The translations under genes and the position numbers were made by a program. A stretch of DNA of 64,000 nucleotides from NCBI RefSeq assembly GCF_022347685.1, contig NZ_JAKRGF010000006.1, positions 1 through 64,000 on the forward strand. Reading direction: 5' to 3'. The notes below the pieces were generated by a model. It saw only the letters and a program-made list of their open reading frames with translations, made no database searches and was not told where the DNA came from. This DNA is from Thalassobius sp. Cn5-15 (GTDB lineage: Bacteria; Pseudomonadota; Alphaproteobacteria; Rhodobacterales; Rhodobacteraceae). Below are positions 1 to 8,942 of this stretch, piece after piece. The stretch's first letter is position 1; each line of letters starts with the position of its first letter.

Positions 1-93
1 ACACCCGATACCATCCCGAACTCGGAAGTTAAGCACCGAAGCGCCAATGGTACTGCGTCTTAAGACGTGGGAGAGTAGGTCACCGCCAAACCT
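1..93 (+). rRNA. rrf: 5S ribosomal RNA, 3' part
   Basis: The first 93 bases match the 3' portion of an alphaproteobacterial 5S rRNA: the CCCGAACTCGGAAGTTAAGC segment, the GCGCCAATGGTACTGCG segment and the closing GGGAGAGTAGGTCACCGCC strand are all present, and the gene ends at about AAACCT. The 5' end lies outside the window, so this is the tail of an rRNA operon read left to right. No tRNA follows it. Confidence 0.93.
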
Positions 94-146
94 AATAAAC
101 AACAACAAAATCTCTAAGCGATAAAAAACACCCCCCAAAAAAACCA

Positions 147-177
147 GACCTCGCAAAAAGCGAAAATAGGTCCTTTG
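147..177 (+). terminator. possible rRNA operon terminator
   Basis: An imperfect stem pairs GACCTCGC (147-154) with GCG (160-162) plus AGGTC (168-172), interrupted by an A-rich bulge and followed by TTTGTT. It lies about 55 bases after the 5S rRNA, where a terminator is expected. The stem is weak and asymmetric, so the call is tentative. Confidence 0.35.
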
Positions 178-284
178 TTAAAATGCACAGCATTTGGTCT
201 CCTCTAGCTGACCGCTGTGCAAACTCTTCTTAAGACATTACCCATAGATTGACCCTCGACTGAAATCCCAGGCTGAGGTGCAGA

Positions 285-416
285 ATGTCTAACAATGAAC
301 AAGCTCAAAACAATGAAGAAATAAGAAAATTCAACGGCTCAACGGCGGATGATCAATTGGTTGACGGTGTGCAAAATGATCAGGGTCAAACGCTGCGTGA
401 ACGCCTCGCGAATTAA
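285..416 (+). CDS. small hydrophilic protein, 43 aa, unknown function
   Basis: An ATG at 285 preceded by a GAGGTG-like ribosome binding site opens a 43-codon frame ending at TAA 414-416. The product is very hydrophilic and rich in Asn, Gln, Asp and Glu (starts MSNNEQAQNN, ends TLRERLAN), with no membrane segment, cysteine or known motif. It sits alone just downstream of the rRNA operon. The good SD spacing and soluble composition favour a real microprotein, but no family is recognised. A chance frame remains possible at this length. Confidence 0.45.
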   Translation: MSNNEQAQNNEEIRKFNGSTADDQLVDGVQNDQGQTLRERLAN

Positions 417-585
417 GAGTGCGATTTAGGGCCTTGCGTTCAGCGCTTCCGAAAGTGCGCGCTTTAGGTCGCTGGCGTCTAAACGCCGCGTAACCATCAT
501 AGGCACTAGAAAGCGGGAGAGGGAAATCGCCCCCTTGATGATGCCCTTTCTAGATCGTGTAGTTAAAGTGATTTCTGGAGCAGGT

Positions 586-3037
586 TTAGAAACTACGGAT
601 CCGCTTCATGGTGATGGCAATCGCGGCCTCCAGCGAGGCGCGGGCGACCGGTTTACTAAGCCGGATATCATCAGTATTCAGCACAGAGCCTTCGTGTAGT
701 GGCACGTCTGTGTAACCGGTCATGACAATCGCTGGGAAGTTTGTGCGGCGCTCTCTTAATGCTTTAACCAGATCCGTACCCTGCAGGCGGCCGGGCATTA
801 CAATGTCAGTCAGCAGTAAGTCGACTTGCGGATCGGCATCGAAAAGGGCCAGTGCTTTGTCACCGTTTTCAGCTGAGGTCACTTTGTGCCCCATACGCGA
901 CAGGCTGCGTTCCAGCATACGGCGGACGTCTTCGTGGTCTTCGGCCAGAAGAATATGATATTGTGTGCGCGCGACCCTCTCGTCTTGGGTAGGGTGTTGG
1001 CTGAATGTTGTGCGTTCGATGTCTAGTGCCTGAAAATACAGATTGATCGTCGTGCCTGTACCAACGCACGATTGAATTTCCAGGGCACCGCCGGATTGGG
1101 CGACGAAGCCGTAGACCATAGACAGGCCCAGTCCGGATCCCGCTCCCGGTGCCTTGGTCGTGTAAAATGGTTCGCAGATCTTGCTGAGGTCTTCCTCGCG
1201 GATCCCTTGGCCGGTGTCTGTAACGGAGAGGACCACATAGCGCCCCGGCGTTAGCCGGTCCGAGATTGCTGCGCAATCCTCAGCTGTCAGTGTTTGATTT
1301 CTTGTCGCAAGCGTTAGTGTGCCACCGTCCGCCATAGCGTCGCGGGCATTGACCATCAGATTCAACACAGCGCTGGCGGTGGAGCTACGATCAAGGCGCA
1401 CGAGTGGCAGGCCGGGCGTTAGCTCTTTGGTGACGCGGATCGTTGCAGGTAGTGTCCGTCCGCTCCAGCCTTCAAGTTCGCGAAGGACGTCGTTCAAGTT
1501 GATGGTTTCGGGGTTCAGGCGTGCGCGGCGTGCGAAGCTGAGCATTTTTTTTGTGAGATCATTGCCTTGTTCCGCAGCCCGGATTGAGCCGCGCACAAAC
1601 TCCAGCCGTTCATCGTCGGCGTCCAGCTCCGGCTCCAGATCTTCTTGCAGCATTTCCATATTGCCGCGAATAACCGCTAGCATGTTATTGAAGTCATGGG
1701 CCATGCCGCCGGTGAGCTGGCCTATGCTTTCCTGTTTCTGCGCCTGTCGCATCACATCGGCTTGACGTTCGAATTCCAACTCTTTCAGGCGTTGGTCCGT
1801 GACATCCATCACAAAACAATCCCAACGCACCTTATCCGGCCCTACGCTATAAGGGCGCCCCCAACCTTCCAGCCAGCGAGTGCTGCCATCGCCACTGATG
1901 TTTGGCCAGACGTGGTGCCAGGTCGTACCAGAGTCGCGGGCCTGTTGCACCGCCGCGACCAGTGGCTCTTCTTCCTCTTTTGGAACATTCTTCCACATCG
2001 CGCCGGGTGAGGTAGAGCGTCTCTTTGGGAACGCCCCAGATATCCAATGTGCTGTCGGTGGCAAAGACCACCTGATCACGTTTCTCTTTTTCCTGCACGT
2101 AGGTCACAAACACGCCAGGGAAATTTTGAATAAAGCTGTCGAGACGCAAGTTCGCGTGACGCATATTTTCAATGACGACCTTGCGTGACAACGCCATGCG
2201 GTTCAGCAAAAACAACGGCCCTAGGATACAGCCACACAGCAGCATGATCAGAAATGTCTGAGACAGCGTTCTTTCCTGCGCTGCAGACCAGCCGTCCAGT
2301 GGGATCGCACAGAGAAGCCATTTGGCGCCGAGGAAGTCGATTGCCGCGCTCACCGGCTGGCTGATCAGCACATCTTCGTTGCCATAGGCGACATCTTTGG
2401 GTTGCCCATTGGCATCCAGTTTGACCAGCACCAAATCCAGCGGCAGGCTGTCTCCCATCAGGCCTGCCCTATCTAGGAACAAGTTTAGGTCGAAGACCGT
2501 GGACAGGATACCACGAAACTCTAGCACGTCTTGATCTCGGCTGTAGACAGGCATGCGTAAGATGAAACCCTGCCCGCCCTGCACCAGATTGATCGGACCG
2601 ATGAACGCGGTCTGGCCACTGTCGCGGACAGCGCTCACGTCGTTAAGCTGGTCGGGCACAGTGCGATAGTCCAGACCTAGAACCGAGCGGTTCGGCTCCA
2701 TTGGATGCACGCGAGTCACCACCAGATCAGGTGCCCATGCAACGTTCAGTACATCATCGCGCCCTTTTGTGACACCAGTCACCAGCATTGAAAATTCACT
2801 TTGGCTGATGTCTTCATCACGGCTGAGCAATGACGCGATGCCGCGGGTGATCAGTTCGCTATTTTCGACCTGACTTTGCAGACGGGCCTGCAGGATCTCT
2901 ACTTCACCCTGAATAGTCTCTCTCAGGGCCGCTTCGTTCAGGGCCGATGTTTGGTGTTTTAATCCAAGGCCAAGGGCCGCTACAGCGACAACAGCCATGA
3001 AAAAGGGAAAATAGCTGGCGAAGAATGATTTGTTCAT
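586..3037 (-). pseudogene. CHASE-PAS hybrid sensor histidine kinase, frameshifted
   Basis: Two overlapping frames together make one hybrid kinase. The N-terminal piece (3037 down to about 2008) has a membrane segment near residues 7-25, a CHASE-like periplasmic domain (residues about 40-230), a second membrane segment (about 265-285) and the start of a PAS domain. The C-terminal piece (about 2008 down to 586) continues the PAS domain (SGDGSTRWLEGWGRP), then has the phosphoacceptor His in GMAHDFNNML, an HATPase with VTDTGQGI and GSGLGLSMVYG, and a receiver domain with LLLTDIVMPG. The join needs removal of one base near 2008: dropping the A in CTCACCCGG gives the PAS-like reading YLPGAMW. Either the gene is a recent pseudogene or this is a sequencing error. 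Every domain is otherwise intact, so a single-base error or very recent loss is likely. The extracellular signal is unknown; DNA-binding output is absent. Confidence 0.85.
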
Positions 3038-3161
3038 AGGGTCTTGGGCGCATTTGGGGTCATTACACCACGTTTGGCGTCGGCGGTTGGTGGCGCAGTT
3101 TCAGTTACCTTAAACAGCGCAAACTGACCTAGCGACATCTTTTTCGCGAACTCCCAAGATT

Positions 3162-3719
3162 TCACTCAAAGCTGCTCGCCAACTCCTCCGGCATAGGGAA
3201 GGTTGCCAGGGCTTTCTGTCGCGCAGTCGCGGACATTTTGCGGGCAGTCTTCTCAACAATCTTGACCAGATCCTCGGGTGTGCGGGTTTCAGCGAAGGGG
3301 CCGAGGTACCAACGAATGAACGTAAAGCAGATCGCGTCTTCCAGCGCTTGAACCTCGGGGTCAGCTTTCAGTTTTTCCTTGCGCAACAGAACGCCGACGC
3401 GGGTCTGATCCGCCTCGCTATAGCCGGCTTCAGCCATGATGCCTGCGACTCGTTCGCCGTGGCGGCGGCCCTGTTCACGGCGCCAAGCGTAGTAGCCGGC
3501 TTTGCCTTCGGGGTAGTCTTTGCGCGGCAACTTCCAGCGCTCGATGTGTTGACCACGGGCGGCGATCTGCAGAACTTCGGAGGCATCCGGGCTGAGGTGC
3601 GCCAGTTCTGCTGTCATCCGTTCCCCGTAGAGCAGCGCGGCGGGTTTGCCCCCCTCTAGCGTAGGGTCGGCGGCGTTGGCTGCATCAATGGCGGCGAGGG
3701 CTGCGGTCAGATCGGTCAT
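3162..3719 (-). CDS. DUF4202 family protein
   Basis: The 185-residue soluble protein matches what I recall of the DUF4202 family: an N-terminal TAALAAIDAANAADP helix, a YGERMTAEL motif, an all-helical middle with ARGQHIERW, PRKDYPEGKAGYYAWR and RRHGERVAGIM, and a KMSATARQ tail. The conserved His residues (RGQHIERW) suggest an HD-like or metal/nucleotide-binding helical fold, but no reaction is established. It lies between two hybrid kinase genes on the same strand, 102 bases after the downstream end of one and before the other, which suggests co-transcription but not function. Assignment to the family is firm; role is unknown. Confidence 0.85.
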   Translation of the reverse strand: MTDLTAALAAIDAANAADPTLEGGKPAALLYGERMTAELAHLSPDASEVLQIAARGQHIERWKLPRKDYPEGKAGYYAWRREQGRRHGERVAGIMAEAGYSEADQTRVGVLLRKEKLKADPEVQALEDAICFTFIRWYLGPFAETRTPEDLVKIVEKTARKMSATARQKALATFPMPEELASSFE

Positions 3720-3820
3720 GGCGTCGCTCCTGAGATGTTTGCGCTATTGAGCGGCATTGGGGCCACGATGACAAGGGGTGTCTGCGGCATGGGTCAGGTC
3801 TGTATTGGTGCGGGAATAGC

Positions 3821-6331
3821 TTACGATTTGAGCGCCGCAGCTTGCAGCGCCTGCCGCAACATGTCGAGGCGCACTGGTTTCGCCAGGAAGGAATCCATGC
3901 CAGCGTTCAGGCATTTGCTCTCCTCGCTTTTCAGGGCATTTGCAGTGATGGCGATAATGCGACAGGGGGTGCGGCCAGTATCTTGTTCAATCCGGCGGAT
4001 TTCGCGGGACAGATCGTATCCATCCATTTCCGGCATATGGCAATCTGTCAGCACCAGATCGAACTGCCCCTTTTGCCAAAGCTCCAGACCCTCTTTGCCA
4101 TCGCTGGCCAGAATGGCGGAATGGCCAAGGGTTTCCAACTGTTTCGAAATCACCATCAGGTTGATCTGGTTGTCCTCGACCACCAAAATGCGCGCCTCGC
4201 CCGCAGGCGGTTCGTCCAAAGGTTGGCGTAATGGCGGCTGTTCGACAGGCTGGGGCAGGTGAGTGAACTGTGTCACCTCGGGCAGGGTGGGGTCGGCGCT
4301 GTCTGCGGCCAATGGGTCATAAGGCAGGGTCACGCGAAACTGGCTACCGGTGTCACGCGGAATATAGTAGAGGCCACCGCCCATCAGATCCGCCAGATTA
4401 CGGCTGATTGATAAGCCAAGGCCCGTGCCGCCAAAGCGGCGGGTGGTGTTACTTTCGGCCTGCGAAAACGGATCAAAGACACGGGCTGCCGCCTCGGCAG
4501 AGATACCGATGCCGTTGTCGATCACATCAATCTGCAGTGTGCCCTCTTGTGTGACTCGGGCGTTAATCTGTACCGCGCCACGGCGCCCGCGCGATTCTGC
4601 GGGGGTGAATTTCACTGCGTTGCTCAACAGGTTTGACAGGATCTGGCGCAGGCGTCCTTCGTCCAGCGACAAAACTGGCGCGATGTCGGGCGCAATGTTT
4701 AATGACAGTGTCAGGCCTTTGTCGGCGGCCAGTGGTTGATACACCTCTGCCACCTGTCGCAGTGTGGGGGCAAAGCGGCATGGGTGGGCCTCGACATTGA
4801 GCATCCGCGCTTCGATCTTGGAGAAGTCGAGGATATCGTCAATGATCCTCAACAGCGCGTTGCCAGACTGAGCAATCGTTTCCGCTTTGTGCAGTAGTTC
4901 CGGTTCGGTGAGGTGCTGACGCAACAATTCTGTCAGGCCGATGATACCATTCATTGGGGTGCGGATTTCATGGCTCATATTTGCCAGAAACTCGGACTTC
5001 GCCACATTTGCGGAATCGGCGGCCTCACGGGCGGCAATCAGGTCGCGCTCCACCTCTTTCAGACCGTCGATGCGGGTCATCAACAAAACCTGATAGCCGT
5101 TGGGCAGTTTCTTTTCGTTGACCTGAAACCAACCTACGTCTTCGCGGTGAAACTCAAAGATACCATCTGGATTTTGATGGCGGGCTACGATTTCGTCGAC
5201 CCAGTCGTCGAGGTCCCCCTCAACGTCGGTGATATAGCCTGCAGCGGCGATACTGCGCACGTGGTCTGCGAAAGACATGCCATGGCGGATAGTGTGCGGG
5301 GCTGTTGAATGCATGTCTTTGAAGGCAGCGTTGGTGAAAGAAATGCAATCGTGCACATCAAACACCGCAATCGGTTCAGGGAGTGCGTCAAACACCCGAT
5401 AGAGGGTGGTCAATCGTTCGTGGGTTAGTTCCTGTTCGGTCACATCCACGCCGGTGCCGCGATAGCCTTTGAAGATGCCTTTGCTGTCAAACAGTGGCTT
5501 GCCACTGATCCGCATGATGCGGGGGGATCCGTCTGGTTGCTGTAGCGAGTAGCGGATCTGTTTGAAATCCTGTCGGGTGTCCAGTTGGTCTAGCAGATCC
5601 GCCTCGCGGTCGCGGTGCATGCGTTTGGCGCTTAACACGCGACAGCTTTGTCCCAATAGAGTAGAAGCATTCAGTCCGCTGTCAGAGGCCAGTGCCAGAC
5701 TGCCGGATACAAAGCGGAAGATATGCTCTGCGTCGGTTTCCCAGACCCAGTCGGTTGCCGTTTCGGTAAAATCGCGAAAACGGGTTTCGCTATGGCGCAG
5801 CTGCTGTGCCAATTCGCGGCTGCGGTCTTTTTCTAGAAGGTTGATCCGCGCAGCCATCATTGCGGCGACTGTTTCCAGCTGTTCCAGATGCCAGTCCGTA
5901 TAGGTGTCGCGCTGTGAATCCTCGGAATCGATCACGCCGAGCACCCGTTCACCAATTTTGATCGGCACGCAAATCTCGGAGCGCGCCGGGATCACGTCCG
6001 GAATATAACGTGGATCCGCCATCAGATCGTTGATCACCTCAGCCTGACCGGTCTGCGCGACGCTGCCGGTGACACCGCGGCCAAAGGGAATGATCAGCGG
6101 GTTGATGATTTCGGTAAGGCGGGGGTTCTTCACATCCCCCAGCGCCGCCATCTGGCGCAGGTTCTTGCCGTCGGGCTGAGTGTAATAGACCACGCAGTCG
6201 CCAAACCCCAGCCGCGCCACAACTTCGCGGGCGACGTGCCAGGCCAGTTCCGACTTCGATGGGATCTTCATCAGCTCAATTGCGAAAGAGTTAAGGACAC
6301 GTAGAGCTTGGTGGTCGATATCTTGTGTCAT
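3821..6331 (-). CDS. GAF-PAS-PAS hybrid sensor histidine kinase/response regulator
   Basis: I start it at the ATG at 6331 (MTQDIDHQAL), preceded by AAGTAGGTG; the frame is open to 6481 but the extra 50 residues look non-coding. The 836-residue protein has a GAF domain (about 15-165), a PAS with VTEQELTHE linker (185-300), a second PAS (310-425), the HisKA phosphoacceptor His454 in FLANMSHEIRTPMNG, an HATPase with NLLSNAVKFT, DNGIG and GGTGLGLSIS boxes, and a C-terminal receiver with VVEDNQINL, LTDCHMPEMDG and a conserved Lys in FLAKPV. There is no membrane segment, so it senses a cytoplasmic signal. As a hybrid kinase it should pass phosphate through an HPt protein not encoded here. The architecture resembles LuxQ/BarA-type kinases. 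Confidence 0.92.
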   Translation of the reverse strand: MTQDIDHQALRVLNSFAIELMKIPSKSELAWHVAREVVARLGFGDCVVYYTQPDGKNLRQMAALGDVKNPRLTEIINPLIIPFGRGVTGSVAQTGQAEVINDLMADPRYIPDVIPARSEICVPIKIGERVLGVIDSEDSQRDTYTDWHLEQLETVAAMMAARINLLEKDRSRELAQQLRHSETRFRDFTETATDWVWETDAEHIFRFVSGSLALASDSGLNASTLLGQSCRVLSAKRMHRDREADLLDQLDTRQDFKQIRYSLQQPDGSPRIMRISGKPLFDSKGIFKGYRGTGVDVTEQELTHERLTTLYRVFDALPEPIAVFDVHDCISFTNAAFKDMHSTAPHTIRHGMSFADHVRSIAAAGYITDVEGDLDDWVDEIVARHQNPDGIFEFHREDVGWFQVNEKKLPNGYQVLLMTRIDGLKEVERDLIAAREAADSANVAKSEFLANMSHEIRTPMNGIIGLTELLRQHLTEPELLHKAETIAQSGNALLRIIDDILDFSKIEARMLNVEAHPCRFAPTLRQVAEVYQPLAADKGLTLSLNIAPDIAPVLSLDEGRLRQILSNLLSNAVKFTPAESRGRRGAVQINARVTQEGTLQIDVIDNGIGISAEAAARVFDPFSQAESNTTRRFGGTGLGLSISRNLADLMGGGLYYIPRDTGSQFRVTLPYDPLAADSADPTLPEVTQFTHLPQPVEQPPLRQPLDEPPAGEARILVVEDNQINLMVISKQLETLGHSAILASDGKEGLELWQKGQFDLVLTDCHMPEMDGYDLSREIRRIEQDTGRTPCRIIAITANALKSEESKCLNAGMDSFLAKPVRLDMLRQALQAAALKS

Positions 6332-6544
6332 GCCAACACCTACTTCCATCGCGTCCGCCTCTCCGGCGGACCCGACGTTAGAGGCCCTCTCCCCTACAGG
6401 TCGCCTGTGGGTGTCACCTGGGTTGAACGGCTTAGACAGCGCGTACCTCTTTCTACTGAACTCTGGCGCGAAGGGCGCCAACTCTTCGGGTCTAGGATAG
6501 ATAATTTGAACGCGTTGTTAAGACGTCCTCACCAAGAATAGACG

Positions 6545-6926
6545 GCCTAAATGCAGATTTTTTATAGTTTTTTTGTAGTTTTCCACAGAGATGTGCGGGT
6601 TTTAGAGGGTGTTGCCTGTGCAATACTCGGAATGGGTGATTGTTAGGCAATTGGCTTCGCCTCAGGTGTGTTGGACCCGGGGCGAACGACGAACACCCGA
6701 TTAGGGTTGAGTGCGCTGCGGGTCAATCAGCACAGGGTTGCAAAATCACAAGGGGCCTGTATTTCGCTTGTCTTCTTTTAGATGTGGCTGGATGAAATGG
6801 GAAAGAACATAAAGTTCTGCGGCCAGATGCAAAATGAAGAAACGTTATGACCTGTCATTCTGGCTTAACCCGCTGAAACTGGTCCCGCAACTGGGATAGA
6901 TTGTCCCGTAACTTGTAGGATCAGCG
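6545..6926 (+). other. intergenic stretch without a recognisable gene
   Basis: This 380-base stretch between the start of the GAF kinase gene and the transposase remnant has no convincing frame. It opens with a T-rich run followed by TTTTCCACA (a single DnaA-box-like 9-mer near 6580) and ends with TGACCTGTCATTCTGGC, a plausible left end of the IS remnant that follows. I could not pair that end with an inverted copy downstream. Confidence 0.5.
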
Positions 6927-7316
6927 ATGACTGGAAAACGAGAGAAGCCCGAAGAGATTGTATCGAAGTTTCGACAAGTTGAAGTTCTGCAAAGACAAGG
7001 CGTGACGATTGCCAAGGCGGTGCGTCAGATCGGCGTGACGCAGCAGATGTTCTATCGATGGTAGAAGCTGTATGGCGGGGTGCAACGATCACAGCTGGCG
7101 CGTCTGAAGGAGCTTGAGAAGGAAAGCCAGCGGCGGCGGCGGACTGTGTCCGGTTTGACATTGGATAAATTGATCTGGCCCAAGCGCCCCGAAGCTGCGT
7201 GTTTGGGGGTTATGAAGAACGCAAAGAGAATGCATGATGCAGTCACCGTGCGCTGCGCCATGATCGAACTGGAAAGGCCGGGACTTTACTGCCATTGGGC
7301 AGCACAGTTCCTTTAG
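6927..7316 (+). pseudogene. IS3-family transposase OrfA remnant
   Basis: The frame from ATG 6927 reads MTGKREKPEEIVSKFRQVEV, followed by an HTH (AKAVRQIGVTQQMFYRW), the typical N-terminal DNA-binding part of IS3/IS407-group OrfA. An amber TAG at 7062-7064 interrupts it exactly after FYRW, and the same frame then resumes with KLYGG, the leucine-zipper-like LARLKELEKESQRRRRTVSGL and TLDKL, the usual OrfA C-terminus. After that the sequence departs from the family. No OrfB (DDE integrase) follows; an unrelated gene lies on the opposite strand immediately downstream. This is a dead, truncated insertion sequence. Confidence 0.85.
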
Positions 7317-8158
7317 TGAAGATCACCGCTTCGTTTGTTGGCGCAGTCGATCCAGTCAGCGGCAAAATCGACTAGAGATCGAAAATCGCATACCTTGCAA
7401 TCGGCACCCCCGAATTTTCCGAAAGAAACAGCGCCGGTCTTTTCGAACGCCTCACCAACTGCCGGAAACAGCCGGTTCATATCGTCTGCTACGTCGGGTG
7501 TTTCGATCCATGATCCGTTGGGGCCACCGTTCTTGAAACGCCGCGTCTTGGTCCGCTTGTGTTGTGCAAAGGTTTCGGCTGTGTGAAGGGCTGAGCATCG
7601 GTTCCAACCGACCCCGATCAGCATGATCTTCATGGCCGGACGACCACGGAGCTTCCCAAGGGGCGTTTTATCTCCCGTTGCCCACGCGAGGCTGTGCTCC
7701 TTAAGAAAGTCGTTTGCTTTCTTGCCGTTGAGGCAGATCGATACAGCCGGGTGGTTGCTGCGTTGGGTTCCCGGCCAGGTTCTGAAAGTCTCCGCAATGA
7801 CACCCATCCCAGACGTCGGGGATTTCGCTACATCGAAACCGGGAACCGCCTCTTCGATTTCTGCAATCTGATCTTGGGTTAAGCGGGACGGATCAACTCC
7901 AGTAGGGAAGTAGGCGTCGGAAGAGAAACCGGGCATTCCTACAAGACCTGTTTCACCCACCGTTTTCAGAAGGCTTTCCACAATTGTTCTGGCGCCGCCC
8001 ACGGTAGCGCCTACGGCACTCATCGAGCCATGCACAAAAAGCCCGTCTCCCGCGTGAACGCTGAGCGAGGTAAGATTATCGAGAAGGCTTGTCTGGGTAT
8101 GAAATACGGCAACCATACGCCTGACTATCACCATTTCTGCGGAGGCAGCATCCGCCAA
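7313..8158 (-). CDS. AAC(3)-like aminoglycoside N-acetyltransferase family protein
   Basis: The 281-residue product has the layout of the antibiotic NAT (AAC(3)) superfamily: LFVHGSMSAVGATVGGA near the N-terminus (family pattern HSSLSALG..VGGA), VGETGLVGMPGFS, GMGVIAETFRTWPG, RSNHPAVSICLNGKKA and LGKLRG. Members transfer acetyl from acetyl-CoA to the 3-amino group of aminoglycosides or, in some cases, act on other amines, so resistance is not proven. Met15 (8116, MVAVFHTQTS) may be the true start because family proteins begin with a similar TRxSLxxDL helix. It follows an IS remnant and precedes a tRNA 3' end, suggesting lateral acquisition. Confidence 0.82.
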   Translation of the reverse strand: MADAASAEMVIVRRMVAVFHTQTSLLDNLTSLSVHAGDGLFVHGSMSAVGATVGGARTIVESLLKTVGETGLVGMPGFSSDAYFPTGVDPSRLTQDQIAEIEEAVPGFDVAKSPTSGMGVIAETFRTWPGTQRSNHPAVSICLNGKKANDFLKEHSLAWATGDKTPLGKLRGRPAMKIMLIGVGWNRCSALHTAETFAQHKRTKTRRFKNGGPNGSWIETPDVADDMNRLFPAVGEAFEKTGAVSFGKFGGADCKVCDFRSLVDFAADWIDCANKRSGDLH

Positions 8159-8339
8159 AGTGGCTCCGGAAAACTATTGCTTGCCCCTGCAGCGAATGAC
8201 CGGTTTCCGATCACCGTGCACAAAGCGTGGGCTTCAGCAAGCTGACTGAGATTACCGTGAAGGTGACACGTTTGCGCAGCCAGAGGGAATATATCTGGCT
8301 AAAAAGGCAGAACTATGTGACCATTTACAAGAGGGAATT

Positions 8340-8415
8340 TGGTGGAGCCTAGCGGGATCGAACCGCTGACCTCCTGCATGCCATGCAGGCGCTCTCCCAG
8401 CTGAGCTAAGGCCCC
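8340..8415 (-). tRNA. tRNA-Ala (GGC)
   Basis: On the minus strand the sequence starts GGGGCCTTAGCTCAGCTGGG and ends with GGTTCGATCCCGCTAGGCTC followed by CACCA, so acceptor, D and T arms all form and the CCA is encoded. The anticodon arm is CCTGC-ATGGCAT-GCAGG, placing GGC at positions 34-36, which reads Ala GCC/GCT codons. Its 3' end faces the AAC(3)/IS patch. Confidence 0.97.
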
Positions 8416-8525
8416 AATTTCCCAAGCCGTGCGGGCTTGTGTATCAGGCCAAGTTGGCCTGTGCAGCGCTATCTAGTGGCTCCCGCGGGTGGGTGCAAGC
8501 GGAAAATTCCACCCGCGGAATTTTT

Positions 8526-8846
8526 TTATTCGTCGTCTTCGGCAGGAACGTCAGCCAGTTCGTCGAGGGAGACGTTGTCGTCATCCTCGTCGTCCAACAG
8601 GTCGTCGTCCAGATCCACATCGACGTTTTCATCTTCCAGCAGGTCATCATCGGATTCGACGTTGTCCTTGGACGCTTTCTTGGCCGATGCATCTTCTGCA
8701 TCCGCAGAAATCATGCGGCTCTTGGTGGCTTCGGTTTCCACGATCTCGCCGGTGTAGGGGCTGACGATCGGGTCTTTGTTCAGGTCATAAAAGCGCTTGC
8801 CAGTGGTGGGGCAGACGCGCTTTACACCCCATTCTTCTTTGGGCAT
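8526..8846 (-). CDS. TIGR02300 family (FYDLN acid) protein
   Basis: The 106-residue protein starts MPKEEWGVKRVCP and contains FYDLN at residues 19-23 and PIVSPYTGE, the signature of TIGR02300, a family named for this motif and its very acidic tail. The last 50 residues here are dominated by Asp and Glu (DDDLLEDE, DLDDDLLDDEDDD), giving a strongly negative, probably disordered tail. The N-terminal CPTTGKRFYDLN part resembles half a zinc ribbon but has one cysteine only. Function is unknown. It is divergently oriented to the metallopeptidase gene and close to tRNA-Ala. Confidence 0.92.
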   Translation of the reverse strand: MPKEEWGVKRVCPTTGKRFYDLNKDPIVSPYTGEIVETEATKSRMISADAEDASAKKASKDNVESDDDLLEDENVDVDLDDDLLDDEDDDNVSLDELADVPAEDDE

Positions 8847-8942
8847 CAGGGATCCCTCTCAATTCACGTGGTCTTGTCGACAATCAGAGGCACCTGCCAT
8901 AACAGGCTGTGCGTGTCAAAGGCTTTAAAGGATAGGCGGCTC

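Noticed and set aside
417-585. Short minus-strand frame (about 55 codons) after the CHASE kinase
   Set aside because: It has no clear start codon or ribosome binding site; only about 24 codons follow the first ATG.
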